A stretch of 64,000 nucleotides of DNA, from assembly GCF_000327385.1 (NCBI RefSeq), contig NW_008708846.1:1961308-2025307 (forward strand), read 5' to 3'. This document shows, piece by piece, positions 44,301 through 54,554 of this stretch (position 1 is its first letter; every line of letters starts with the position of its first letter). The notes beneath the pieces are model-generated. The model worked only from the letters and a program-made list of their open reading frames with translations. It made no database searches and was not told the DNA's origin. Made by a program: the position numbers and the translations under genes. Source of the stretch: Lottia gigantea. Taxonomy: Eukaryota; Mollusca; Gastropoda; Lottiidae.

Positions 44301-47300
44301 CAAATTTACTCCGTCAGAGTAAAACTCACACTGAGTAACAAAATGAACTTCGTCCTTTAAGGTTGAATGTGTACAATAATATTACTTATTAACTATGAGA
44401 TAACAAAAGCTAACGATTTCCGCGATTATCGAAGGAAAACAAGTATTGAATTAATTTCTTGTTTAATTTCTTATTCTCGATTTTAATTCGGGATTATAAT
44501 TTATGGGAAGAAGAGCCTTAACTTCACTCAAATATCTAATCTACAAATAAACCTAGCTTCACCATCGTCTGTAACCATCCTCTGTAGAATACCAATGCGT
44601 TTACACATACCGGATTTTCTATGACGTAGTGACCAGTAACTCTCTGCGCGACGCCTGGCCTATATGGACTCAAACCGTTAATTCATTTGCCACCTGTTTC
44701 CATGTTAAATCACGAAATTCAACCTTCAATAACTTTTCCAGAAATCTCGTTGAAAACTTTCCAATATGTCACATGAAAGCCAGGCCAATACTTAGTTTCT
44801 GGACAAAAATTCAATATATCATGACCATGAAAATCTTGAGCTAGCCAAACTGATAGTAGACCTTTACATTTTATCAACATCCGCTTGACTGTCACCGACG
44901 AAAAAACGACTATTTTTAGAATTATCCTTCCACATGAAAATCTCTCTGAAATAAAATGCAATTTCAGACATCAAATTCCAAGTCTAGACCAAAAATCAGT
45001 CAAAAATAGGAATGCAGAAACCCAAAAGGCAGAGAGAAAAAGGATTTCTAAAAATAGCCTGGACTACATTCGTACAATCATTTACATAAATAATTTTAGT
45101 GGTCTGAGTCCTATATACTTTAATTACGAATACTTAAGATTAAAATATGTGTTTCAGGCATTACTTTACTACAAGTATTTCTACTATCTGTCATGTAACA
45201 ACGTTAATTTTATCAAATTTTATAGACCCCCATGACAAGAGGTTTTATATTTGATTTAAATGAAAATTTGGTGTGATCATTTACATTGATGGAGTCTTGG
45301 CTAAGTTTTTGAACAATTTTTCATTGATCGTTAATTTGAGGTGTCATGACCCTCTCCATAGTTAAAACCCTTCAAAATCTGGCCTTTGTGAACGCAATAA
45401 ATGCAATAATTTCAGATCAATTTTGATTAAACTTGTCGTGATCATTGAAGTTGATAAGATCTTATACGAGTTCGAATCTGATGATTTTTTCGATGCCCAA
45501 GGTTGGATTTCGGGGAAGGAAGGGTTTGATTCTCCCAAATGTACAGGCCTAGGGTGGAGCAGACACTTTATTTAGAAATTAGGTTTCGGGGAAGGGATGG
45601 TTTCATTCTCCCAAATGTACAGGCCTAGGGTGGAGCAGACACTTTATTTAGAAATTAGGATTGAGGGTCTTGATATTGGGTTTTCTTCTGTTCTTATTCT
45701 GATCTGAAATTAGAAAAAATAACTCGCCCGATGGGCGAGAAGTATAGTATCTGTTATGTACTGATTGTTTTTAGTTTACTATGAACAATATTATCATTTA
45801 AGTTCTTATTTTTTGAATATGCAACTATCATTTTCTGCTTATAGACATGGGGGAATTTCTCTTGAAGGCTCTTATAGTGGGCATGAACTATCTTGCTTGC
45901 TCGATTGCTGGTTGTATTAAACGGGACAACAAAGGGTGCTATGCCTACATTATGATGAATATTTAGTCCTATAGGTCTTGCTGTATCCAATGTCTCAATC
46001 CAATGGGCCTCCCTAGATTGACGGAATTTGGTAGTTTCATCTTCGGGCAAGTCAATTTCTATACGCTCAATTGGGATTAGGGTGAGATCGTCTATTGAAT
46101 GGTCGTCGAGGTTGAAATGATTAGAAACAGGCTTGTCTTTCTTTAATTTGATGTCTGACCTATGAGCATTAAAGCGAGTTCGTAAATTATTCTTAGTTTC
46201 TCCTACATATTGTTTGGGACATTTCTTGCATGAAATTAAATATATTACATTCGAATGTTCACATGTTAGATGTTCCTGGATCGGGTACCTTTTATTCGTA
46301 GAGTTGCTTACAAAATAATGAGTTTCTGATATAGAGGGACATTTTNNNNNNNNNNNNNNNNNNNNNNNNNNNNNNNNNNNNNNNNNNNNNNNNNNAAGCT
46401 GTAGAATTGCATCGTCGGGTCTGTTTGGATCTGGGTTTCTATTAAAAGCTTTACGAATTGCCGTTAAACCAGTAGTGTTATCGATATTGGTATACATAGA
46501 AGAAACGTCGATAGAAATTAAAATAGCATTAGAGGGAACTCGAAGATTTTTTATTTTATTGACAAAATCTTTAAGGTAGGCGCGATGTTGGCATGCTAGA
46601 GGTAGTAAGAAATGATCAATGTATTCTGACACTGCATATGACTCACTACCACAGTCAGATATAATCGGGCGGCCTTTCGGGATTTTATTCGAGATAAACC
46701 ACTCCTTGGTTGGATTCTTATGGATTTTAGGCAAAGTGTACAAATGTCTCTCGCGACAATCAGGTTTGGCAGACAGATAGTCATATTGTTTCTGTTTGAG
46801 ATAACTAGTTTTGACTAAATCGGCAAGAATATTATTAATCATATTAGCAGTTTCTTTGAAAATTGGTTTCGGTAAAATGGCATAATGTTTAGGATTATTC
46901 AGTTGATTCTCTGCTTCTGAAACGTAATCCTCCCTATTCAGAATGACACAACATGAACCTTTGTCACTCTTTTTAATAACAATGCTATCGTCTTTTTAAG
47001 TAAGTTTAACGCTTCACGTTCCACTCGTGTGAGATTAGGCTTTTCGTGTGTTATGGAAAGATTCACTGTTTGGCTATTCATACTCGCAAATGCTTTCAAT
47101 ATATCAGGATGGATGGCGGCCTGAGGGGGTGTCCACGTGGATTTAGGAATAAACATTGTTCTAGCACCACGTGGGGGGTGGTTTCGAAAAAAATATGTGC
47201 AGCTAAGATTTCGTTGAAATCGTTCAATGGATGGTCGGAGATAATTCAAGTTAGCTATCTTTGGTGTGGGAATAAACTTAAGTCCACGGTCTAAGATTGA

Positions 47301-50300
47301 ATGCTGAAGGGGTGTGAGAATTTTGCGGCTCAAGTTAACTACAGTTTGGCCTAGCGGTGGCCTCTCAGTATTTTTATCCCCAGTAATTAGTTTAAAGACT
47401 TACTCGATGCTTGAAGCTGGTGTATCCAAAACAAATAGATGTTGTTTGCTGTTTCTGGAGACCAATGAAGATTATCAACTGTTTCGAATTCTTCTTCGTA
47501 GGGTGGTAAGATTGTTGCGCTGTTGATACTAGACTCCATCATCATGTTGTTGAGAGTGCTGAGATTCTGTTGTGCTTTCTTCGAGATTTTATTTGAAATG
47601 GGTATACATGTGAAGAGGATCTTGGAGTTTGGGAAGGTTTTTTTGGCTGTGGCGATTAATTTCTGGGCTTGGTTAAAAGAGGTCTTTGGTATCTGATCAC
47701 GGTTGTTGAGGCCTACATGAAGAATAATGGTAGTAGGTTTGGGATCGTGGTCATATGATTCCAGGATTGACTGATGTGATGGATTTGGGCACCGGGGTAA
47801 GAATGTATTTCAGTGTCTGAACTGGTTTTGGTAATTCGATTCAGGTTAGATGATCCAATTATTAAGGTAGATTTCTTTAGAGCAGGTAGTTTCCATAATG
47901 ATTTGTCCTTGGTTTGGTGATAATACGGTTTGGTAGCGGATATAATGGTCGTCGACGGTGTGATTGGTACTGGTTTGGTAGTTGTTAGAATTGTAGCATT
48001 GGGAACGGACTGGGATCTGGTTCGAAGAGGGGAAGGTCTGGATACACGTCTCGACTTGGATGGAGACTGAGGGGTGTTTTGCTGGTCCAAAAACGCAATG
48101 AAGGAAAAAAGGTTGGCGGATCCTGGATCACGTGGTGAAGATTAAGATGGTGTGGAAGGGGAAGACGAGTCTGAAAGTGAAAAGAGAAGGGGTGTGCCCT
48201 CTCTACGAGAGCGTTTACCTATGTCTGCTGGACTAGGAGTAGGTGAACTTCGGGCTCGTTTAGGGGTTTGGTTCGGCAGCGTGGTGGCTCTAGATGGTGC
48301 AGGTGTAGTGTCCATTTCAGTTGGTAGAGATATGGCTACTCTGGTTTTTGTTTCGTTGATTGTTTGGTAGAATTTGGAGATTACAGCTTGAGTGAGACGT
48401 TTCCCATAGGAGCGACGATCAGGACCTGCGTGACCTTACAGAGCCATGTCCGATTGAGGGATCTAATATTCGCGTCGACAGCTGATGTTTTCATTGCTGG
48501 ACGGATAAAACTATCCAACTCCAAGACTTTGCGTTTGAAGGTAAACGCTGGTTGGCCTTGCTGTTGAAGGGTAAGGATTGCCAAATGATGGAGGCACTGC
48601 AAAACTTGGAAGAACACCTTCACAAAGGGTTCTTCCTCCTTATGAGTGGGGACTGGTTGGCGTCGGTGGGCTGGTAGTCGTTTCTGTTGTTGGTCAGGTC
48701 GATGGTTACCTCTTGATTGGTAGGCTGTGTTGTAGGTAGGTCGGCGATGGGGTGGGATATAGCTGGATGGGTTGGTTGGTGGTCGGCGATTGGTAGGTGG
48801 TAGAGGTCGATGGAAGACAGGGCCGTTGTAGGGTACGTGATATTGGTTTGGTTGACGATTAGTGTTTCTATTTCTGGCTTCTTGCCAGTGGTTGTTGTAG
48901 TTGGGGAGCATAATGAAAATAACTTGGGGTTAGAAGGGAATGTACAGCGGATGTAACAGGAGGAAACTGTATATGGCAATTGACACGAACCGGTTTTCGA
49001 AATATTATCCTTTTTCAAGTGTCGAGGAAGAGTTTTCACTGTTTAATCGGTTTTTATATACCTCGATTTATGATCATTGAACATTATGAGATGTTAAAAG
49101 AGTTCAAACCTGACGATTTTAGATGAACAGTTTTCGATTATTTTCGATCAAATTTATCATCGGTAAAGAAAAAATAGTGAATTATAAAAAGATAATACAT
49201 GTAATAATATGTTTGTTCATGAATCAGAACTACATGTATGTATTATCAGTGAACACCGACACATTAGATTGATTATAAAGTTAATATTATGTCTTTATCA
49301 CAACCATGCTTAAATCTAGGAAGTTTTGTGCACGAAAATCGAAGGAAAAATGTGCATAATATCTTTTCGATTTCCTAGTCGCCTTATGATCACTGAAATA
49401 TTGTATGGGAAAGTTCTATACGAAACTAAGTCTGGTTCTTACATGCAAATAACACGCACGAACGTTGTTCGTTTGAATCTCTTCCTCGACTTAATAAGCC
49501 AAATTTTTATAAAGGTTATGATATTTCAACTAAGCATTCAAATCACATTTAAAGGTTTAGAAATGACTTTAATGTCATTTGAAGGGTTTTGTTGAAACAT
49601 TATAGCCTTTTTTAAAAAACTCGACTTATTCAGTCCAAGTTATTCAAAATGGTTGTGAACTATGTTCGTGTGTTTTTTTTATGTAAGTTTCTTATGAGAT
49701 GATCGAGACTAGTTAATTTATTGTCACGTTTATTATTTATTCCACGTGCCTTTTAGGTGATTTTATGAAAGCAACTTTCATTTGTATATATTGATGATCA
49801 CCCAATCCTCATATACCACTACCAGTTTATCATATCATTCATTATCTGACAAAATCATATTGCACCATTCACCTTCATAGTTATACGTCGTTTTATCTGC
49901 ATTATAATCATATCAGGTCAATGTAATTTTATCTACGAAATATTTATCTGCGTTGCAAGACCCGGAAACTCGAAGATTGATTGACGTCTTTTTATTGCAT
50001 ATTCGTAATATCCATTTATTCAGACCCATCTATGGGTAAACAAGTGTGATCTACAAACATAAGATTGTTTTTTTTTTAGTTTAGATAAACTATGATAAAA
50101 GCATATCATATAACTCTATCTCACCCTCTATCTAATATATTATTTTGCTTTGTCGGTCTTCATATAGCTATGAATTTTTCTGTAGAAAAAGCACAGGGTC
50201 ATCATACAAACTCGCAAATAATCAAAAACAAATTTGAATGCATAACATTTCAGGAGGCTAATCATTGTTAAAAGGACGGCATGCAAATTTTTATTATTAA

Positions 50301-50923
50301 AACATCGTCTTAATAGATATGTCTTGTGTTGGTAGTTTATTTCCCAACCTACTTATTTACAAAGGTTTCAAAGCGCGTTTCCCTTGCCAGTGAGTCAGGT
50401 AAGAGGGGATGACAAGGAAAAAGCGTGTAGTCGTTGGGATGGGGCAGTAAACATATCGAGTCCCCATGTGCTAAAGGTTGTGCACGATTAAGATATCTCG
50501 ACAGTTGATAATCGAAAAAGATAAGGCTAATGACGCTGTCCCGAAAAAATTTACCTCATTGCACCCTGCATGGCATTATCCGTCTTCATTAGCCCTAATG
50601 GTCCAGAAAAGTAGGACGTAAAACTCCATTCATTTCATTTAAATAATATATCAAGCATTATCTTTCTTCTCTTTTCAGTTGGTTCTGCAATGGCCAAAGT
50701 GAATCATAGTGATGAACATGTGGAATTTAGTGACGTTTTAACATCTAATCCAGATATTATGTCTGGTGGCCATTGGAGGCCTACAAATTGTGTTCCTAGA
50801 TACCGTGTAGCTATTATCATACCATATAGAGACAGATTATCACATTTAATAGTACTTTTAGCTCATTTAATACCAGTATTAAAAAGACAAGATTTAGATT
50901 TTAGGATATTTGTGGTTGAGCAG
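34789..50923 (+). CDS. B4GALT: Beta-1,4-galactosyltransferase, exons 1-2 (3' partial)
   Basis: Exon 1 is 34789-35374 and exon 2 is 50679-50923, joined c|tt in phase 1 across a 15.3-kb intron. The ATG at 34789 (context aaccATGa) gives MNKRSKNNPPVSGEVVILAL, a type II signal anchor (about residues 14-36). A stem of about 150 residues follows, with basic, acidic and N-glycosylation-like segments. The catalytic domain begins at FCPLEPRGL and continues in exon 2 with MSGGHWRPTNCVPRYRVAII, IPYRDR and LIPVLKRQDLDFRIFVVEQ. These match the family's CP..., GGRYxPxDC, VAIIIPFRxR and HPVLQRQQLDYxIYVIxQ signatures. Known role: Golgi transfer of galactose (or GalNAc in some invertebrate enzymes) from the UDP-sugar to GlcNAc. 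The DVD and WGWGGEDDD exons were not found before 64000, so they probably lie beyond the window. Which B4GALT paralogue this is remains unknown. Confidence 0.9.
35696..36160. repeat. Broken AGGGATTGTAAAGAGG MITE containing a 17-bp minisatellite
   Basis: Left end aggga after TTAA (35692-35695); right half 36030-36160 (gatgacgtcactaatcgg, acctccttacaatcct). Between them, 35935-36030 repeats gtgaattagcccaaac about five to six times. Confidence 0.5.
36721..37390 (+). repeat. AGGGACAGATGC TTAA MITE, full length, carrying a nested repeat
   Basis: TTAA at 36717-36720 and TTGA after 37390. Ends agggacagatgc and gcatctgtccct. The interior 36867-37195 is the inverted body of the 24625-24984 element, so one family is nested in or shares sequence with the other. 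Confidence 0.72.
37507..37785 (+). repeat. TATACGCCCAC-family element, short form
   Basis: Begins tatacgcccatatctctcta with gtccgtccgtccgcccgccc. Ends gtggtgggcgtatatggctg and tggtccactatctttt. Nearly the same as 17592-18007 with an internal deletion. Confidence 0.75.
38304..38398. repeat. Foldback element, about 40-bp arms
   Basis: acggagccccaattgtaaac...atttattta is repeated inverted as taataaataaatatgtttac...ggggctccgt around a short loop. Confidence 0.75.
38399..41560. other. B4GALT intron 1, mostly unrecognised
   Basis: 38755-38960 shares taggacattaaacttaaaa and tttattggattatagaggga with repeats elsewhere. 39370-39530 and 39785-39890 hold decayed TATACGCCCAC-family pieces. The rest is AT-rich with nothing recognised. 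Confidence 0.4.
41577..41925 (+). repeat. 25-bp minisatellite
   Basis: About 14 units of gctctcaatcatatctcctggggta, with variants (caccca for ctctca; atcatgg for ctcctgg). Confidence 0.85.
41926..44184. other. B4GALT intron 1, mostly unrecognised
   Basis: No gene or clear repeat, apart from a short duplicated phrase gactcgtctcaatacaccct near 44008 and 44062. Confidence 0.35.
44185..44375 (-). mobile_element. Relic of a LINE C-terminus
   Basis: On the - strand an open stretch reads KDEVHFVTQCEFYSD, then DFATMDPIDQFIHLF and VHVLAATCNKMFNRR. This layout (DExHFxxxC..Y, then a KF/QF-I-L segment and a final A..C...F..R) is typical of the end of LINE ORF2 proteins. No RT domain is attached. Confidence 0.45.
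44376..45236. other. Unrecognised stretch
   Basis: Overlapping open frames at 44719-44961 (-) and 44885-45235 (+) have no known motif. Probably repeat-derived. Confidence 0.3.
45237..45500 (+). repeat. Decayed TATACGCCCAC-family piece
   Basis: gaaaatttggtgtgatcatt, gtgaacgcaataaatg and gataagatcttatacgagtt match the interior of the 29676 copy. Confidence 0.45.
45505..45660 (-). repeat. 76-bp tandem repeat at the element's 3' end
   Basis: Two units starting at about 45508 and 45584, each with tttcggggaagg, ctcccaaatgtacaggccta and gggtggagcagacactttat. A single unit stands alone at 8387-8446. Confidence 0.75.
45754..46842 (-). pseudogene. Penelope-like reverse transcriptase and GIY-YIG endonuclease (gap-split)
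   Basis: RT motifs on the - strand: RHLYTLPKIHKNPT (RT2-like), KGRPIISDCGSESYAVSEYI and ILISIDVSSMYTNI (catalytic aspartate block A). After the gap come the GIY-YIG motifs NVIYLISCKKC and QYVGETKNNLRTRF, then HRSD and EAHWIETLDTARP. The YxDD block and the linker are not visible because of the 50-N gap at 46346-46395. A complete protein would use these to copy its RNA at a nicked target. The N-terminal piece lies in another frame upstream (46938-47333). Confidence 0.85.
46346..46395. other. Assembly gap, 50 N
   Basis: The family would need several hundred bases here (RT fingers/palm to the GIY-YIG linker). The 50-N run is therefore either a placeholder of arbitrary size or covers a misassembly between copies. 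Confidence 0.99.
46938..47333 (-). pseudogene. N-terminal part of the Penelope-like reverse transcriptase
   Basis: 131 codons: SILDRGLKFIPTPKIANLNY and SCTYFFRNHPPRG, followed by NLTRVEREALNLLKK. The LxxGLxFxPTP phrase is characteristic of Penelope-like RT N-termini. It is separated from the 45754-46842 frame by a frame break. Confidence 0.72.
47530..48090 (-). pseudogene. SGNH/GDSL-hydrolase-like ORF upstream of the Penelope-like RT
   Basis: On the - strand: a proline/serine-rich lead (QNTPQSPSKSRRVSRPSPLR), then KSTLIIGSSNLNRITKTSSD (block I, GxSN), EIHSYPGAQIHHI, and in a shifted frame TTIILHVGLNNRDQ (block III-like GxNN) and NSKILFTCIPISN. This order matches SGNH hydrolase-like domains found in some retroelement ORF1 proteins. 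The catalytic His block was not identified. Activity is unlikely in this broken copy. Confidence 0.6.
48120..48911 (-). pseudogene. Proline-rich ORF1 N-terminal region of the same element
   Basis: The - strand frame at 48381-48911 starts MLPNYNNHWQEARNRNTNRQ, is rich in P, R, N and Q, and ends near KRLTQAVISKF-like sequence. A neighbouring frame continues TPKRARSSPTPSPADIGKRS to about 48140. Composition suggests an RNA-binding ORF1 lead. No zinc knuckle was seen. Confidence 0.5.
49066..50436. other. B4GALT intron 1, 3' part, unrecognised
   Basis: AT-rich. No repeat family or gene recognised. Confidence 0.35.
50437..50645 (+). repeat. SINE copy with TAGGACGTAAAACTCCATT tail
   Basis: gttgtgcacgattaagatat, gacagttgataatcgaaaaa, gcaccctgcatggcattatc and gtaggacgtaaaactccatt, as in 20683-20880. 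It ends about 30 bp before B4GALT exon 2. Confidence 0.65.
50679..50923 (+). CDS. B4GALT: B4GALT exon 2: start of catalytic domain
   Basis: Acceptor cttttcag, donor cag|gtaagc, phase 1 to phase 0. Contains the conserved cysteine in RPTNCVPRY and the nucleotide-sugar fold strand YRVAIIIPYRDR. Confidence 0.93.
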
Positions 50924-51045
50924 GTAAGCCAATATTTCTTTATTTTAACATGAAATAACTTGCTAGAAGTACTATAACCGACGTGGTCTGTCCGTCCCTA
51001 CCAGTGCGCAAACGTTATTTAATGAAAATAGTTAGTAGAGAAATT

Positions 51046-51336
51046 AAAGGTACACTACCTCTTAGGATGACCAAGATTGAAATTTTAAAACTTGTTTAAA
51101 TTTTGAGTCATTGTTCATCATGACTTACGAGTCATAAGAATACCTCTATAATCCAATAAATACATAAAACTAAGTAATAATTCATGGAACTAGGTAATTT
51201 TGCAGCATGCTTAGAAGCGTGTTTCAAGAATTATTCAGTTTAATGGATATTATCGTCTTATATAGAGATTCTATTCTTAAGTCATAGTTCAACTATGAAT
51301 ATATAACACATTCTAAGAGGTAGTATCCTTTTAACA
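51046..51336. repeat. TTAA MITE with GGTACACTACCTCTTAG ends
   Basis: Left end after TTAA (aattaaaggtacactacctc), right end ctaagaggtagtatcctttt before TTAA. Inverted arms of about 20 bp. Related to 11065-11328. Confidence 0.65.
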
Positions 51337-51929
51337 AAAAAGTCACCCCTTTCTAAAGGATTATTGCTATTATCTAGTTATTTATGTAGGCATATGTCAC
51401 CTTATCCATTTAGCTTTCTTTACGTTTATCAACTTGTGTAAAATTTACTATAGTACAAAATACAACTTCTCTGAAGTTTACAAAAAATTGTTTATCTATA
51501 GTCACTCCAGTCCTGGTAAAAAATTTGCAAAATTTGTTCAAACCAACATAAACCTAGTAATCCCAGAAATAATGAGCGTAAATACAGTCAAAAGTCAACC
51601 TTAATTATTTCTGTCAATTTCGTAAATGCATCAGCTCAATGACGTCTTTGTCATTGTTTACATCAGGGAATTGTATTTAGAATTGGACTCTTGATACTGA
51701 AATTGTGTCCTTCTTAATTGGAAATCGTTCGAATGGCGTGGGTTCAAGAGCCCTATATCAGTAACAAGAGCACATATCAATCAAAAAGGAATTTAGTTTC
51801 AAATGGAGTAATCTTAGAACAATAATTCAATCTTCAAATTCACATTTTAAGAAAAAAAAGATGTGATAAATGTGGTTTTACACAAAAGCTTCAAGACCAA
51901 GTTCACCGTTTCTCTATATTATGTTCATT

Positions 51930-52810
51930 GTTTCTAGGTGTTATTTCAAGATGAAGATCATTGTTTCTAGGTGTCGTTCCAAGACTAGGTTTATTGTTTA
52001 GAGGGGTTGTAAGACAAGGTTCATTATTTCTATGTGTCGTTCTATGACGAGGTTAATTTTTTCCAGGAGTGAATTCAAGATTTTCTTCATCGTTTCTGGG
52101 TTGTGGGTTTCAAGAAAAGACTCATTGTTTCCAGACGTTGTTTCAAGACAAGATTCATTGTTTCCAGACGATGTTTCAAGACGAGCTTCATTGTTTCAAG
52201 ATGAGGTTTCAAGACGAAGTTCATTGTTTCTTGACGTTATTTCAAGACGAGGTTCATTGTTTCCATGCGTTGTGTCAAGACAGGATTCATTGTTTCCAGA
52301 CGTTGTTTCAAGACGATGTTCATTGTATCAAGATGGGGTTTCAAGACGAAGTTAATTGTTTCTTGACGTTGTTTCAAGACGAGGTTCATTGTTTCTAGGT
52401 GTTGTTTCAAGATGAGGTTCGTTGTTTCTAAACGTTTCAAGACGAGGTTCATTGTTTTTTGGTGTTGTTTCAAGACGAAGTTTAGTTTCTTGACGTTGTT
52501 TCAAGACGAGGTTCATTGTTTCAAGATGGGGTTTCAAGACGAAGTTCATTGTTTCTTGACGTTGTTTCAGGACGAGGTTCATTGTTTCTCGGTGTTGTTT
52601 CAAGATGAGGTTCGTTGTTTCAAGATGAGGTTTATTGTTTTTTTTATGTTGTTTCAAGACGAGGTTCGTTGTTTCTAAACGTTTCAAGACTAGGTTCGTT
52701 GTTTCTAGACGTTGTTTCAAGACGAGGTTCGTTGTTTCTAGACGTTATTTCAAGACTATGTTCATTGTTTCAGGGTTGTGGGTTTCAAGACGAGGTTCAT
52801 TGTTTGTAGA
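51930..52810. repeat. 33-bp minisatellite
   Basis: About 25 units of gttgtttcaagacgaggttc with a variable attgtttctagac half. Because 33 is a multiple of three, frames stay open on both strands (11-residue repeats such as VSRRGSLFLDV and QRLETMNLVLK). These are not real genes. Confidence 0.9.
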
Positions 52811-53625
52811 TAGGCCCGTGAGTTCCAAGTTCAAAGTTCATGTTACATGAAGTTTCAAAGCGCAATGTACATATCTTTCCATGCACAGTTTACAGCCTTA
52901 TTGTTTTTCTGAAAATTGAAATATGTATGTATTTAAAGCTTTCGAAAAAGTATTCAATTAGTCAATTCTATTTTACATTTGTAAATACTCATATACAAGA
53001 GTTAAACCTCGAGCCGCAAGGAGTCGGCCTTCAAGATTGTAAATACTTATCCAATCTACGAGTTCTTTATAATTTGTTCAATAAATCAATACCCTTGCTG
53101 ATTTGAGGAAGTCCAAATCAAGTAGTATGGAGGTACTGCAGCTGTTGTTAACTTCTTATTTGTTACAGCCAACTGTCAACATTAAAATGATCTGAGAATA
53201 ACCGCCAGCTGTTTCTGTAGTTATTTATGAAATTATCGCCATATTTTTTCTACGTCGTTATCTTAATCCTTTTGGCAATATTAGTACCAATCGTTATAAG
53301 ATCGTGCGTTTTAAAGGCTTGCTTTATCTTTCGGTTATGCAATTAAAACAATTTTGCCTGCGCTAATGCATTCTATATGATTACTATAAACATCAATATT
53401 AATATCAAATTTATCCTTTCATTCATGACACAATGCTTCATAAAAAGAGTCATTTGCTATTAAAAACAGGCGTTAGTCATATGTATTGAACTGTTACCAA
53501 TTAACATCACATGCTGAATCGACATGGCATTATGAGTATCAATAATTAATCAATATTAGTTTATATATCAAACAAACAGTTATGTCGACTGTCTGAGTTG
53601 ATGTCTGAGTAATGCATTCCTCTTG
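52811..53625. other. Unrecognised AT-rich stretch
   Basis: No gene, repeat or B4GALT exon recognised. Confidence 0.35.
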
Positions 53626-53735
53626 CTATCACCTTTCTTTTTCTATCTACCACATTTCTCTTGCTATCGTTCACCTTTCTCTTGCTATCGCATTTCTCTT
53701 GCTATCGCATTTCTCTTGCTATCACATTTCTATTT
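53626..53735 (+). repeat. 18-bp minisatellite
   Basis: Five to six imperfect units of tctcttgctatcgcattt. Confidence 0.8.
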
Positions 53736-53739
53736 AAAG

Positions 53740-53890
53740 AATGAAAAGACATGAAACTTTATATCTTAATTTGCTGAACTTGTGAATATCTAGACATCCT
53801 GCAAGAAATGTAACAGTAGAGAGCAGGATTTTTTTTTATCATAGGCCATGTGTTGAATTCAAGACGATCGTCATTTAGCCCTAGACTTAT
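53740..53890 (+). repeat. Diverged repeat, copy 1 (partner 56520-56650)
   Basis: gaaactttatatcttaattt, agtagagagcagg and gacgatcgtcatttagccct match gaaactttatattctcattt, agtggagagcagg and gacgatcgtcacctagacct at 56535-56645. Confidence 0.5.
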
Positions 53891-54281
53891 CCTGATAACT
53901 TTCATATATACAGGAATAAAGTGAAGTATGACTCAGATCGACATGACATACATATCATGTCACCGAATACCGAAAATATCGATGAAAAATCATTTTGAAA
54001 ATATTTTAATGTGCACGACTCTTTAATTTAAAAGTAATAGCTTACAAATATTAACTTCTATATATTTCACATTTTATCAATATAACATTAGGACATTTAC
54101 ATCCCGTATTCGGTTCATGATAAGATAAAGTATCTATGACATTATAGGATCTAAGTTTAGACGTCAATGACATAAACAGATTGATCAAATGACAATGACG
54201 ATTTCCATGTTAAATCCGGTATTATATTTAGTTTCTAGTCTTATTGTGTTAAAGTTTTAACTCGATGACATTTTCCGTATC

Positions 54282-54440
54282 CAATTTGCACCACCTATTT
54301 TCTATCCGATGTCTGTGGTTCCTGCATCCACTAAAACTAAGTGTTTGATGACGTCACTAATCGCGAAGGGCCTTCTATGATAAAGCATACTTTGCGATTA
54401 GTGATCAAAACTTAGTTTAAGTGGACTTGCAGGAAGGGTG
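54282..54440. repeat. Truncated AGGGATTGTAAAGAGG MITE core
   Basis: atttgcaccacctattttct, gtctgtggttcctgcatcca and tgatgacgtcactaatcgcg, but both terminal regions are missing. Confidence 0.6.
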
Positions 54441-54554
54441 TATGAATTTTGACTGAATGATGATCAATTACTGTATTGCGAAAACCATAAACTTTTTTTT
54501 AAACAGTTTTGTTTTACTTAACTTTATGTTATGTAGCATAGGTGGTTAGAGGTG

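Larger units (their letters stand above)
45505..49065 (-). mobile_element. Penelope-like element with SGNH ORF, in B4GALT intron 1
   Basis: Reading on the - strand: a TATATAAAAACC promoter-like motif (about 49055), a proline-rich ORF (48911-48381 and onward), an SGNH-hydrolase-like segment (about 47930-47530), the RT N-terminal region (47333-46938, with LKFIPTPKIANLNYLRPS), the RT core, an assembly gap, the GIY-YIG domain (46345-45754), and a tail with two 76-bp repeats. No long terminal repeats were seen. Several frame breaks separate the parts, so this copy is inactive. It is antisense to the host gene. Confidence 0.82.

Noticed and set aside
52032-52850. Long overlapping open frames on both strands
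   Set aside because: They come from a 33-bp tandem repeat whose period is a multiple of three; no non-repeat coding sequence or splice context supports a gene.
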